Shown here in pieces: positions 21,361 to 34,373 of a stretch of DNA of 64,000 bases. Below the pieces are notes generated by a model. The model was not told the origin of the DNA. It did not search any database and saw only the letters and a program-made list of their open reading frames with translations. Source of the stretch: Methanobacterium formicicum DSM 3637 (GTDB taxonomy: Archaea > Methanobacteriota > Methanobacteria > Methanobacteriales > Methanobacteriaceae); assembly GCF_000302455.1 (NCBI RefSeq), contig NZ_AMPO01000009.1, forward strand, positions 1-64,000, given 5' to 3'. How positions within the stretch are numbered: the stretch's first letter is position 1; every line of letters begins with the position of its first letter. The position numbers and the translations under genes are program-made.

Positions 21361-21427
21361 TCTTGAAAGAGATGACCTACAAAAAGATGAAATGATCTTA
21401 TAGATGATATCCCCAGGGAGATTCTGT

Positions 21428-21546
21428 GACCTTAAGGAGAATTATGATCTGAAAGAATGATAATCTACAGAAGATGATTTGACCCTAAGGAGAATGACCT
21501 GAAAGAATGATAATCTACAGAAGATGATTTGATCTCAAGGAGGATT
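21428..21546. repeat. Tandem duplication of a Shine-Dalgarno-bearing leader
   Basis: Unit 1 (21428-21480, 53 bp) and unit 2 (21481-21530, 50 bp) share an identical 32-bp core (CTGAAAGAATGATAATCTAC... at 21449 and 21499); a partial third unit (21531-21546) provides the real ribosome-binding site. Each unit begins GAxCyTAAGGAG/GACCC-TAAGGAG-like, so AAGGAG occurs three times; the first two are followed by ATG-ATC-TGA and ATG-ACC-TGA minimal frames. Confidence 0.88.
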
Positions 21547-21552
21547 ATGGGA

Positions 21553-21966
21553 ATGGATGATGAATTCGAACTTCAGGTAAAAGCAGATCTAGAAAACCTG
21601 TCCATTATAGCTGATTTTACCACTGTGAGTGCCGGTAAACTGGGTTTAAATGATAAAGGCGTATTTCAACTCCAACTAGCAGTGGATGAAGCTGCATCCA
21701 ACATCATCCTGCATGGTTACACACACCAAACTGGCCCCATCCACCTCACCATCTGTAAAGAAAAAAATAATATTATAATCAGGATTGAAGACAGGGGAGA
21801 ACCTTTCAATCCCCTTAAAGTTCTTAAACCAGATCTAGGAGCACCTCTTGAAGAAAGATCTCCAGGAGGCCTGGGCATTCATTTCCTGAAAACCATGACT
21901 GACCGTGTTCATTACCAGTTTAAAGATGGAAAGAATATTCTTACCCTGGTTAAAACTATTGATTAA
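21553..21966 (+). CDS. RsbW-like serine kinase (GHKL ATPase)
   Basis: A 138-residue stand-alone GHKL ATPase of the anti-sigma kinase type: N box QLAVDEAASNIILHGY, G1 box IEDRGEPFNP and G2 GGLGIHFLKTMTD. Its family phosphorylates STAS antagonists and binds a partner in the unphosphorylated-antagonist-free state. Start: AGGAGG lies 9 nt before ATG 21553 and 3 nt before ATG 21547; the former has better spacing. It closes the partner-switching operon and provides a second kinase next to the kinase-GNAT fusion. Confidence 0.9.
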   Translation: MDDEFELQVKADLENLSIIADFTTVSAGKLGLNDKGVFQLQLAVDEAASNIILHGYTHQTGPIHLTICKEKNNIIIRIEDRGEPFNPLKVLKPDLGAPLEERSPGGLGIHFLKTMTDRVHYQFKDGKNILTLVKTID

Positions 21967-22056
21967 TAAATAACAAAGAAATAGAGTATAAATTAAAAGA
22001 ATAAAAAAATAGAATTTTATGAATAGAAGATTTTGAAAATAAGAAGAGTTTAAATG

Positions 22057-25947
<3,891 letters not shown>

Positions 25948-26000
25948 TTTAGATTTATAAAAAATCAACCTGTTTTTATAATAAGATATACTCTAATGAC

Positions 26001-26032
<32 letters not shown>

Positions 26033-26125
26033 AGTGCATCAAATATGATTTTTTTATGACATATAAAAGTTTCTGATTATAAAGAGTGCCTAAATACTAA
26101 AAAGCTATTATAAATAATTTGAATC

Positions 26126-26143
26126 TCAAGTTAAATCACTTGC
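26126..26143. promoter_or_regulatory. Weaker TCAAGT/ACTTG dyad
   Basis: TCAAGT and ACTTGC form an inverted repeat with one mismatch, centred 35 bp upstream of the perfect dyad at 26159-26180. The two may be a tandem operator of cobQ. Confidence 0.4.
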
Positions 26144-26158
26144 ATTAATATTACTACA

Positions 26159-26180
26159 TCAAGTTATAAAGATAACTTGA
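26159..26180. promoter_or_regulatory. 22-bp perfect dyad upstream of cobQ
   Basis: TCAAGTTAT and ATAACTTGA are exact reverse complements around AAAG. The dyad ends 8 bp before the TATA-like element at 26189, where an archaeal regulator would act on TBP/TFB recruitment. Confidence 0.6.
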
Positions 26181-26316
26181 AATTCAGGTATTTAAATGTA
26201 TTCATAAATTCACAATTATTTCAAATAAGGATCATTCAATGCAGGATTACCGGAATGAGTAGAATGAAATTTTATAATTCCTTAAATTCCAGGAATAGTA
26301 CAAAAAAGTGATAAAA

Positions 26317-27849
26317 ATGGTGTCTTCAGATAAAACAAAATACATAATGGTTCAGGGAACTGCTTCAAATGCAGGGAAAAGTGTGGTGGTGGCAGCACTG
26401 TGTAGGATGTTCTCCCAGAGAGGATACCGTGTTAGTCCGTTCAAATCCCAGAACATGTCCCTGAATTCATTCACCACCAGAGAAAACAGAGAAATAGCTA
26501 TGGCACAGGTGCTACAAGCAGAAGCTGCTGGAGTAGAACCCCATCACCATATGAATCCAGTTTTACTTAAACCCAAGGAGGATTTCACCTCCCAGGTGAT
26601 TGTTCATGGAAAACCCGCGGGAGACATGAACTTCTACCATTACCAACATAACTTCCGTGACCAAGCACTCCGGGCTATAAAAGAGTCCCTGGATGCGCTC
26701 TCAAATGATTACGATATAATCGTTATGGAAGGAGCCGGATCCCCTGCAGAGATAAACATGCTGGATGTGGACCTGGCCAACATGCAGATCGCCCGCCTGG
26801 CTGATGCTGACGTGATCTTAGTAGCAGATATTGATAAGGGAGGAGTTTTCGCATCTATTGCCGGGACATTCCAGTTGTTACCCCCTGAAGACCGCCAAAG
26901 AATTAAAGGCATTATAATAAACAAGTTCAGAGGTAACCTGGACATTTTAATGCCGGGAATAAGACAGATCGAAGAAATCGTGGGTGTTCCTGTACTGGGA
27001 GTTTTACCCTATGATCCAGGGCTTAAACTTCCTGAAGAAGATTCTGCATCATTATCTGAACGTAAATACCGTAGCAGTGGAAAAATCACAGTTGGAGTGA
27101 TGAGACTGCCCCGTATTTCCAACTTCACTGACATCGACCCCCTGGAATATGAGCCAGAAGTAGGAGTGAAACTCATTGAAATTGGAGATGAAATAGGTAA
27201 TGTGGATGCTCTGATTATTCCTGGAACACGTAACAGTATAAGCGACATGGTGGCCCTGGATGAAGCGGGTCTTGCCGATGAAATCAAAAACTTGACCTGT
27301 GAAATACCTGTCTTTGGTATCTGTGGAGGATACCAGATGTTAGGCTCAAAAATAATAGATAAATCCCTTAAAGAATCCAATATAGGTAGTGTTAAAGGTA
27401 TGGGAATTCTGGATGTTAAAACCAGCTTTGGAGAAGTTGAAAAAATAATCAGCCAGAGTCAGGGTACTTTAATTGGTAATGAAATATTCAAAAACTCCCA
27501 AGGAGAAATTCTACAGGGATATGAACTCCATGAAGGAGTTTCTCAACTTGGAAAATCCAAACCTCTCCTTAAGGTCATACAGGGTTGTGGTAACTATCCT
27601 CAATCTGGTTTTGATGGGGCCCAGGAGGGTTTAACTGCCGGGACATATTTCCATGGAATTTTCCACAATTTCCGTTTCCGCAGATCATTCACTGACTATC
27701 TGAGGGAAGCCAATGGCCTTGAACCCCTTGGTTACCAGAAGGATCATTTCCAGGAGTTGAAAAGATTCTCAATACAGAGGTTATCCGATCTGGTTGAAGA
27801 TAATCTGGACATGAACCTACTTCAGAACGTGCTAAGGTACCAAATTTAA
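26317..27849 (+). CDS. cobQ: Cobyric acid synthase
   Basis: CobQ/CbiP amidates four side chains of adenosyl-cobyrinic diamide with glutamine and ATP; methanogens need the product for corrinoid methyltransferases. The 510-residue protein has Walker-A-like VQGTASNAGKS, FKSQNMSLNSF, DIDKGGVFAS, and a C-terminal class I glutamine amidotransferase with nucleophile Cys in FGICGGYQML (about residue 335) and a GTYFHGIFHN His motif. ATG 26317 is used; the upstream in-frame GTG is part of the GTGAT ribosome-binding site. A dyad at 26159-26180 suggests regulation. Confidence 0.95.
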   Translation: MVSSDKTKYIMVQGTASNAGKSVVVAALCRMFSQRGYRVSPFKSQNMSLNSFTTRENREIAMAQVLQAEAAGVEPHHHMNPVLLKPKEDFTSQVIVHGKPAGDMNFYHYQHNFRDQALRAIKESLDALSNDYDIIVMEGAGSPAEINMLDVDLANMQIARLADADVILVADIDKGGVFASIAGTFQLLPPEDRQRIKGIIINKFRGNLDILMPGIRQIEEIVGVPVLGVLPYDPGLKLPEEDSASLSERKYRSSGKITVGVMRLPRISNFTDIDPLEYEPEVGVKLIEIGDEIGNVDALIIPGTRNSISDMVALDEAGLADEIKNLTCEIPVFGICGGYQMLGSKIIDKSLKESNIGSVKGMGILDVKTSFGEVEKIISQSQGTLIGNEIFKNSQGEILQGYELHEGVSQLGKSKPLLKVIQGCGNYPQSGFDGAQEGLTAGTYFHGIFHNFRFRRSFTDYLREANGLEPLGYQKDHFQELKRFSIQRLSDLVEDNLDMNLLQNVLRYQI

Positions 27850-27872
27850 CTTATTTAGGTTAATTTATTCTC

Positions 27873-27879
27873 TTTTTTT
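27873..27879 (+). terminator. Poly-T terminator after cobQ
   Basis: Seven consecutive T residues, 24 bp after the cobQ stop, without a hairpin. Confidence 0.45.
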
Positions 27880-28100
27880 CTAAAACTGTTAATTTCTTTA
27901 GAATGTTCCTTTTCTGAAATGTTTAATTGATATTTTTAGGATAGCTTTTCTATGAAAAAAAGCTGATATTTAAAAAAACTATCAAGTTCTTAACATCAAA
28001 TAAGAATAATTCAAAAAAAGAATGTTTTTATGGTTTAAGATTTAATCTTACGATTTAAATGATTAAATGGATGAATTGAATTATACTAATTCTAATCAAT

Positions 28101-28130
28101 GGATTGAAATGGATTGAAATGGATTTGAAT
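28101..28130. repeat. 10-bp tandem repeat near the trkA stop
   Basis: GGATTGAAAT occurs at 28101 and 28111, with a variant GGATTTGAAT at 28121, just past the 3' end of trkA. Confidence 0.75.
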
Positions 28131-28132
28131 AT

Positions 28133-28780
28133 TTAAACAAAAATAGAAGTAACTTTTTTCACGGACCTGCTCTTAACCAGTACCGATACTTTTTCATTTT
28201 TCTCAAGAACCCAGTCATCTCGAGGGATGTACATCTCACCATTTTGATGGATGGCTGCAATGATATAATCATCAGTAGGGCTCAAATCACCCACTCGTTT
28301 CCCTACAATTCTGGAATTCTCAATGCTTATGTCCAGAAGCTCTGCATTTCCCTTACCCACCACAATCAGATCCGCGATTTTTGGGCGGTTAATCAGTTTT
28401 TCTAGGTATCCTGCAGCAGTGAGTTCCGGGCTAATAACATGGTGAATGCCCACTTTTTTAAATGCATCTTCATGATCTGGATTACTTACCCGGGCAATAA
28501 TCTTAGGAACATTGTACTCCTTTACCAGTATACAGGAGAGCAGATTAGCCTCATCATGGCCGGTAGCAGCAACAAAAACATCAGCATCAGCGATACTCGC
28601 CTCTTCAAGTGTTTTTACATCGGTTCCACTTCCACAAATCACCAGAGCATCTAATTCTACCGCTGCATTTTGGCATAATCCACTGTTACTCTCAATGAGA
28701 GCTACATCATTTCCAGATGCCACCAGGTAATTAGCAAGGGTTAAACCAACCCTTCCGCCGCCCATTATAACTATGTACAT
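28133..28780 (-). CDS. trkA: TrkA-type potassium-uptake regulatory protein
   Basis: A 215-residue KTN/RCK protein: GGGRVGLTLANYL is the dinucleotide-binding loop, with E at the end of beta 2 (VALIES), and ATGHDEANLLSCILVKEY is the conserved RCK region. Residues about 135-215 form the TrkA-C ligand domain (NSRIVGKRVGDLSP...). It gates a TrkH-type channel in response to NAD(H) or nucleotides; no channel gene is adjacent. GGTGTTAAC precedes the ATG. Confidence 0.92.
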   Translation of the reverse strand: MYIVIMGGGRVGLTLANYLVASGNDVALIESNSGLCQNAAVELDALVICGSGTDVKTLEEASIADADVFVAATGHDEANLLSCILVKEYNVPKIIARVSNPDHEDAFKKVGIHHVISPELTAAGYLEKLINRPKIADLIVVGKGNAELLDISIENSRIVGKRVGDLSPTDDYIIAAIHQNGEMYIPRDDWVLEKNEKVSVLVKSRSVKKVTSIFV

Positions 28781-29471
28781 GTTAACACCAATTACTAAAA
28801 AACCATTACCAAATCAGGAACATATTAACCCAATTTGTTTTAAAATGATTTTCAAAGTTTAATTATAATTTTTTATTCAATTACACATTTTAATACACAT
28901 TTTCAAGTTTTTGAGGATTTTTGTTATCTTGAATTTTTTTAAAGATTAGTTTTTAACTATTAAAGATTAGTTTTTATCTATAATACCCATTTATTTTTAA
29001 TTTTTTATTTGATTTACTAATTTTAAAACTATTAATCATTGGAACTTTAATCATTTGGAACTGTGAATTAATTCATCAAATATTAACCGGGAAACGTAAC
29101 CAATAACAATTTAAACTATTAAAAAGGATTTTAAGCCATCCCTGACGTTAAGAATCAATTCCTAATTCAACTGTTATTGATAGAAATAACTACAATATAA
29201 AGATTGCGGCATGAATAATAAATTTAAATGGATTAAGACATGTTAAAAAAGAATTATAATTATTAAATTCTGTTTAAAATATAATTAGCTTAATATTTAT
29301 TGGTTTTAGGATTAATGTTTTTAGGAGTAGTTTAATTTTCAAAATTAAGGCACTTAAGATGATTATGTATCACAAACATCTAAATTCAATACTCTAAATT
29401 CAATATTTACTTAATTTGATTTATTACTTTAAAATGGGTAATTTAAAAAAAATAATGGGGTGTGAAAAAAA
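28781..29471. other. AT-rich spacer between trkA and Usp gene
   Basis: About 690 bp with no supportable gene. It includes a direct repeat of ATTAAAGATTAGTTTTTA-type sequence near 28940-28980 and a pair of TCATTGGAACT/TCATTTGGAACT elements near 29037-29062. Confidence 0.55.
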
Positions 29472-29924
29472 TTATTTTATCACTAATACCGGGCAGGTTG
29501 CAGATCTCACAACTCTTTCTGTAACACTTCCGGGATATAATCTGTTTAATCCGTGTTTACCCGAAGCTCCGATTACCACCAGATCGATCTCTTCCTCTTT
29601 AATAACTTTTAATATTTCATCAGCAGGTTTACCCTTTTTAATCAGTGACTTGAACTGAACATTTTTACACGTGCCCTCACATTGACTTTGTTCCAGTTTT
29701 TCCGAAAATTTTTTAACTGCCATATTCCCCTCTTCCTTGAATTGTTCTTCCAAGCTCATTTCAAGATCGTGCTGTGGTATGGATTTTAGATAAGATGTAT
29801 CAATTACATTTAAGACAATTATCTGGGAAATACTCTTTTCAGCAATCCATATAGCATGTTCTCCAGCTTTTTCAGAATATTCCGAGCCATCAGTGGGTAG
29901 TAATATTTTTTTATACAGTTTCAT
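29472..29924 (-). CDS. Universal stress protein (UspA family)
   Basis: A 150-residue UspA-fold protein: ILLPTDGSEYSEKAGEHAIWIA at the N-terminus and the ATP-binding signature GASGKHGLNRLYPGSVTERVV near the C-terminus (G-x2-G-x9-G-S). Two Cys in CEGTCKN in the middle are unlike the paralogue at 55591, which lacks them; a redox role is possible. It is flanked by long AT-rich spacers and is probably monocistronic. Confidence 0.92.
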   Translation of the reverse strand: MKLYKKILLPTDGSEYSEKAGEHAIWIAEKSISQIIVLNVIDTSYLKSIPQHDLEMSLEEQFKEEGNMAVKKFSEKLEQSQCEGTCKNVQFKSLIKKGKPADEILKVIKEEEIDLVVIGASGKHGLNRLYPGSVTERVVRSATCPVLVIK

Positions 29925-30597
29925 CCCTCCATGTTTACTATTGTAATCTTAAGAATTAATATTTAACCCTATTACCCTGAATTTATTTCTACAAATACTT
30001 TTGGATGTGTTGAATAGGATTCCACAGGTTAATGCAAATCATACATCTATAGATCAATCCTGAACATCATTGAAAAATGACTAGATTGAAACTATGAAAC
30101 AGATGTGAAAAATGAGAGTCGGTGTACTCCACAAATTAAACTAGACAAAAAAATAATTTAAAACCCCTTAAATATTGAAAAAATAGATTATTAACGTTTA
30201 AAAATAATTTATAAATTTTAAATCAATTTTTTACCAATATTATGATTATAAAATATATTAAATAATAAAATATATGATTAAATCTTATAAAAACATAATA
30301 TATTGGTTAATTCATATTCTTTTAGAATATTAATTTAATTCAACAAATATTAAGCATTTTTTTACTTTTTAAAGTATTTATTTAGATATTAACAACTTAT
30401 TGATCAATTATAAACTATTTAATAAATTATAAAAAATTTAAAGAAGAAATTAGTTGTAATACTCCATTTAAAAAGTGTTTTGAGCCTGAGTTAATCCCAC
30501 AATAATCCAGAATTAAGTTAACACCTACTAAAAACTCCAATGAGATACAGTTGAAAACCTAAACATATAAATAAGATGAACTGAAAAATCAGGGTAT
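29925..30597. other. AT-rich spacer between Usp gene and tRNA-Gly pair
   Basis: About 670 bp, extremely AT-rich, no gene. Its right end contains the tRNA promoter TATAAATA at 30566-30573. Confidence 0.55.
30566..30573 (+). promoter_or_regulatory. TATA box of the tRNA-Gly pair
   Basis: TATAAATA begins 32 bp before the first tRNA base, standard archaeal spacing. It probably serves both tRNAs since only 2 bp separate them. Confidence 0.65.
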
Positions 30598-30749
<152 letters not shown>

Positions 30750-31025
30750 TTTCTCTTATTTCATGATGATTATACAATAATTATCCAGTTAAATAACATC
30801 TATTCTATTCTAAATAGTTATTTCCAATAGTATTCTAACAGGTTTTTTAATTTATAATATGTGAAATTTTTAATTGATTGTAAATTTCTAATTGATTAAA
30901 ATTCAAGATTTTTCAGGTATTCATGATACAATATAAATGATGCCCAATTAAGCTACCCGAGAAGATGAATAGCCGAAAAATAGATTAAAAAATAGGATTG
31001 TAGTGAAAATAAAAAAGGGATATTT

Positions 31026-31427
31026 TTAACTGGGTATTAAAAGTTCTGCCGCTACCATCCTGCAGATATCTGTTTTGGTAATTACTCCCACGGGTTTATC
31101 TTCTTCAAGTACCAGTAAACCAGATATGTCTGCTCTTAACATCAGGTTAGCTGCATCCTCTATTCCATCATCGGCAGAGATGGTGATGACTTCTTTGGAC
31201 ATTATATCAGTAATCTGTAGTGAAACTACATCTTTGGCTGAAGGTTTGATGGTTCCCAGAACTCCAATAAGATCCGAATAAGAAACCACACCCAAAGGTT
31301 CACCATCCTCATCCATAACAAAAAGCCTTCGAACTCCTTCTTTGTACATCTTTTGAAAAGCTTCTGGTGGACGAGTACTGGAAGTAATGGTTATAACATC
31401 TTGGTTCATTGCCTCTTTAACTTTCAT
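31026..31427 (-). CDS. Tandem CBS-domain protein
   Basis: A 133-residue protein made of two CBS motifs: residues about 5-60 (EAMNQDVITITSSTRPPEAFQKM...RRLFVMDEDGEPLGVVSYSDLI) and about 75-130 (IMSKEVITISADDGIEDAANLML...GLLVLEEDKPVGVITKTDI). Such pairs bind adenosine nucleotides and regulate partners, which are not apparent here. ATG 31427 (MKVKEAM) follows GGTGAG; an in-frame ATG at 31451 has no such site. Confidence 0.9.
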   Translation of the reverse strand: MKVKEAMNQDVITITSSTRPPEAFQKMYKEGVRRLFVMDEDGEPLGVVSYSDLIGVLGTIKPSAKDVVSLQITDIMSKEVITISADDGIEDAANLMLRADISGLLVLEEDKPVGVITKTDICRMVAAELLIPS

Positions 31428-32077
31428 TTTCTCACCATTATAGAACATCACATATCCTCATTTATCTCCAGATATAGAATATGCATTACATTATTAGTAA
31501 ACTTTAGTATGGACTATTAAAAGGTATTATGGAATTGGATCATTAAAATCAAAGGAATATTAATTTAATTTGATATAAAAATGAGTAATTATATGACCAA
31601 GTAATTTATGACCAAACTATTATGACAAGGATCTACGAACTGAAAGTTCAACCGGTGTAGAGCTACAATTTATTGTTTGAAATTCAGGGATCATGTTTGA
31701 AATTTCTGTTAAATAAACTATCTAAATAATAACTATTAAAGAAAAAGCTAATTATTGAAAAAAAGGAAACAAACTAGAGTTAATAAAAGTTAGAAAATTG
31801 GTTCTGCATCCACTAATTTTAAACCTTAACTTAAAAACTATTAAATCAATGAAATTTGACCCAAATTCAAACTGAATCTTAATTAGTATGCAAATTTAGT
31901 ATGAAATAGGTTTTTGAAATATTTTTTTCATTCCCTCAATTTGAGATTTAAATAGATATAATTAGGATATGCGTTGAATTAAGGTATATTTAACGTTTTT
32001 AAGGGAAAATAATGATCTTTTAAAAAAAATCATACAATAATACCTGAAAAATTAATTTTAAGCTGTTTTATTGGGAC

Positions 32078-32118
32078 CATACTAAGCCAGATCCAAAAAT
32101 CATTCACAGCCCAGTATG
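32078..32118. promoter_or_regulatory. CATACT...AGTATG dyad upstream of nikR, candidate nickel operator
   Basis: CATACT at 32078 and AGTATG at 32113 are reverse complements separated by 29 bp, 24 bp upstream of the TATA box. The halves resemble the GTATGA/TCATAC half-sites of E. coli NikR, but their order is inverted and the spacing differs, so this is a weak candidate for autoregulation. Confidence 0.3.
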
Positions 32119-32141
32119 AAGTTATTAAGATTATGATAAGG

Positions 32142-32150
32142 TTTATATAT
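32142..32150 (+). promoter_or_regulatory. TATA box of nikR
   Basis: TTTATATAT is the best TATA element upstream of nikR and would start a transcript near 32175, giving a leader of roughly 120 nt. Confidence 0.5.
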
Positions 32151-32200
32151 CAAGATTTATTATATTAAACAAAAAAATGTTCATATCTGACAATTAAAAA

Positions 32201-32217
32201 TTGTTGGACGCGAACAA
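32201..32217. promoter_or_regulatory. 17-bp dyad in nikR leader
   Basis: TTGTTGG and CGAACAA flank ACG and are inverted repeats with one mismatch, located about 77 bp before the nikR ATG. Confidence 0.35.
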
Positions 32218-32293
32218 TATTTTAGGTATTTTGCAAGATTTAAATACCATAAAACTGTAATATAATATTAAATATCCGGAGGGATCCAATTTG

Positions 32294-32698
<405 letters not shown>

Positions 32699-32738
32699 GA
32701 CAAAAATAATAATACACTTACTTACTAAGATTAACAGG

Positions 32739-33509
32739 ATGAAAATTACATCCTATCAACAAAACTTGCTATCAGATACCGAGCGGCTGACAGCATTTTA
32801 CGAAGTAATACGTGAAAAATCTAAAGGTGTAATATACGATTTAGGGACTGGTTCAGGAGTACTTGGCTCCTGGGCAGCTCCATTATCTCGTAGAGTATAC
32901 GCCGTGGAAAAAGATCCGGTTACAGCCAAGATCGCCCGAAAAAACCTTAGCAAATTTAAAAACGTTTCCTTGATGGTAAACAATGCTAAAACTATTTCTT
33001 TTCCTGAAAAAGCAGATGTTATAATCTGTGAAATGATGGATACTGCTCTAATAGACGAAGACCAGGTCCCAGTTCTTAATTCTGTGCGAAAATATCTGAA
33101 AAAAGATGGAAATATTATCCCCTGCGGAGTATTTAATGGAGTGGAAGCACTTGATGTGAACATTGCCCACCCCTGTTACCATGAAGGGAAAAGTCCACAA
33201 CACAGATTAATGAGCGAACTTATCATATACGATAAAATTAATTTTAAAGAACACATAAATCCTGAAATTGACTACAGCATCACTGTTCCCATCAATAATA
33301 ATGGAACAGTTTCAGGGATTAAACTCACAACTTTCACCCTTTTAACACCTAATTTTATCTGCGGACCAACACCCATGCTTAATCCTCCGCTTTTAGTTCC
33401 CACCAACCAGTTAAATGTGGAAAAAGGAGATGAAATCATATTAAAACTAAATTATTCCATGGGAGGTGGGTTAGATACTCTTAGAGCATCAATTAAAACA
33501 TTTTCTTAA
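32739..33509 (+). CDS. Class I SAM-dependent methyltransferase, PRMT/PrmA-like
   Basis: A 256-residue class I methyltransferase: motif I YDLGTGSGVLG (about residue 34), acidic end of beta 2 AVEKDP, and post-motif CEMMDTALIDEDQVPVL, which resembles the double-E substrate region of protein arginine methyltransferases. The C-terminal beta-rich part (about 150-256) is like a PRMT barrel. The substrate is unknown. The start is uncertain: ATG 32739 has only AACAGG just before it, whereas an in-frame GTG at 32685 overlaps the nikR end. The gene lies between nikR and a hydrogenase protease gene. Confidence 0.75.
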   Translation: MKITSYQQNLLSDTERLTAFYEVIREKSKGVIYDLGTGSGVLGSWAAPLSRRVYAVEKDPVTAKIARKNLSKFKNVSLMVNNAKTISFPEKADVIICEMMDTALIDEDQVPVLNSVRKYLKKDGNIIPCGVFNGVEALDVNIAHPCYHEGKSPQHRLMSELIIYDKINFKEHINPEIDYSITVPINNNGTVSGIKLTTFTLLTPNFICGPTPMLNPPLLVPTNQLNVEKGDEIILKLNYSMGGGLDTLRASIKTFS

Positions 33510-33525
33510 AAATCCAGAGAAAGTA

Positions 33526-33957
33526 GTGATACTGGGAATCGGGAATGATATGAGAGGTGATGATGGTCTGGGATCTATTCTGGCCCAGAAATTATCAATT
33601 CTTGAAAACGAAAATATAACTGTATTTGACGGGAAAACTGTGCCAGAAAATTTCACTGGCGCCATAAAAAGAGAAAATCCAAGCCATATCATCCTTTTAG
33701 ATGCTGTGGAAATGAATAAATCCCCGGGTCACATAAAGTTAGTGTCCATAGAAGAAATCGCAAACTACAGCATATCCACACATGCAATGCCCTTATCCTT
33801 CTTAATTAAATATCTAGAATCAACTACACCTGCTGAAATCATGTTACTGGGAATACAACCTGAAAACATGAATTTAATCTGTGAAATTTCCCCTAAAATA
33901 CAGGAAAGCTTAAATTATGTTTTAAAGTTGTTTAAACATGTGCTAAAAAACTTTTAG
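33526..33957 (+). CDS. Hydrogenase maturation protease (HycI/HyaD family)
   Basis: Endopeptidase that removes the C-terminal extension of [NiFe]-hydrogenase large subunits after nickel insertion. The 143-residue product shows LGIGNDMRGDDGLG (nickel-sensing Asp in the DDG), ILLDAVEM with the second ligand Asp, and STHAMPLSFLIKYL with the His ligand. GTG 33526 is the only reasonable start; the frame opens only at 33475. It lies 16 bp after the methyltransferase gene, so nikR, methyltransferase and protease appear to be one operon. Confidence 0.9.
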   Translation: MILGIGNDMRGDDGLGSILAQKLSILENENITVFDGKTVPENFTGAIKRENPSHIILLDAVEMNKSPGHIKLVSIEEIANYSISTHAMPLSFLIKYLESTTPAEIMLLGIQPENMNLICEISPKIQESLNYVLKLFKHVLKNF

Positions 33958-34373
33958 ATATTCTACTTAAGGAAAGATACTCTAACATTTTAATTCAAAT
34001 TTGGATTAAACAATAATAATCCAATTTAAAACATCTAATTAGATATTCTACCCTAGATAGATTCATTATTTAGCTAAAGGGAGAATATCAGCCAAAAGAT
34101 GGATTTATTATCAGTTAAAGGAATACCACTTATAAAAACTCCATCTCCCAGTACAAAAAATGAGAATATTCCAATAAGGTAAAAATTCCAATAATATGAC
34201 AATATTGCAATTTGTAAAACTTTAATTTTATTAGTTGGAAACCATAACCCTTGAAATGGATAACATGTAAATATCTAACCCACTGAATTAACATAACTCT
34301 ATTTTACATGAATCAAATATTCTATATGAATCAAAATATAAGACTATATAAAACTAAAAAATAGGCCATAAAA
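33958..34373. other. AT-rich spacer before the pseudomurein block
   Basis: About 415 bp, no gene. It carries AT-rich sequence expected to hold the promoter of the ATP-grasp gene; nothing else is distinguishable. Confidence 0.5.

Larger units (their letters stand above)
31428..32293. other. Long spacer upstream of nikR
   Basis: About 865 bp without a supportable gene. Near 31595-31635 TATGAC recurs three times. A dyad CATACT (32078-32083) and AGTATG (32113-32118) precedes a strong TATA (TTTATATAT, 32142-32150); a further dyad lies at 32201-32217 in the expected leader. Confidence 0.6.

Noticed and set aside
31595..31680. Hairpin-like segment with repeated TATGAC in the nikR upstream spacer as an RNA gene
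   Set aside because: Base pairing is short, GC content is not raised and no promoter or terminator brackets it.
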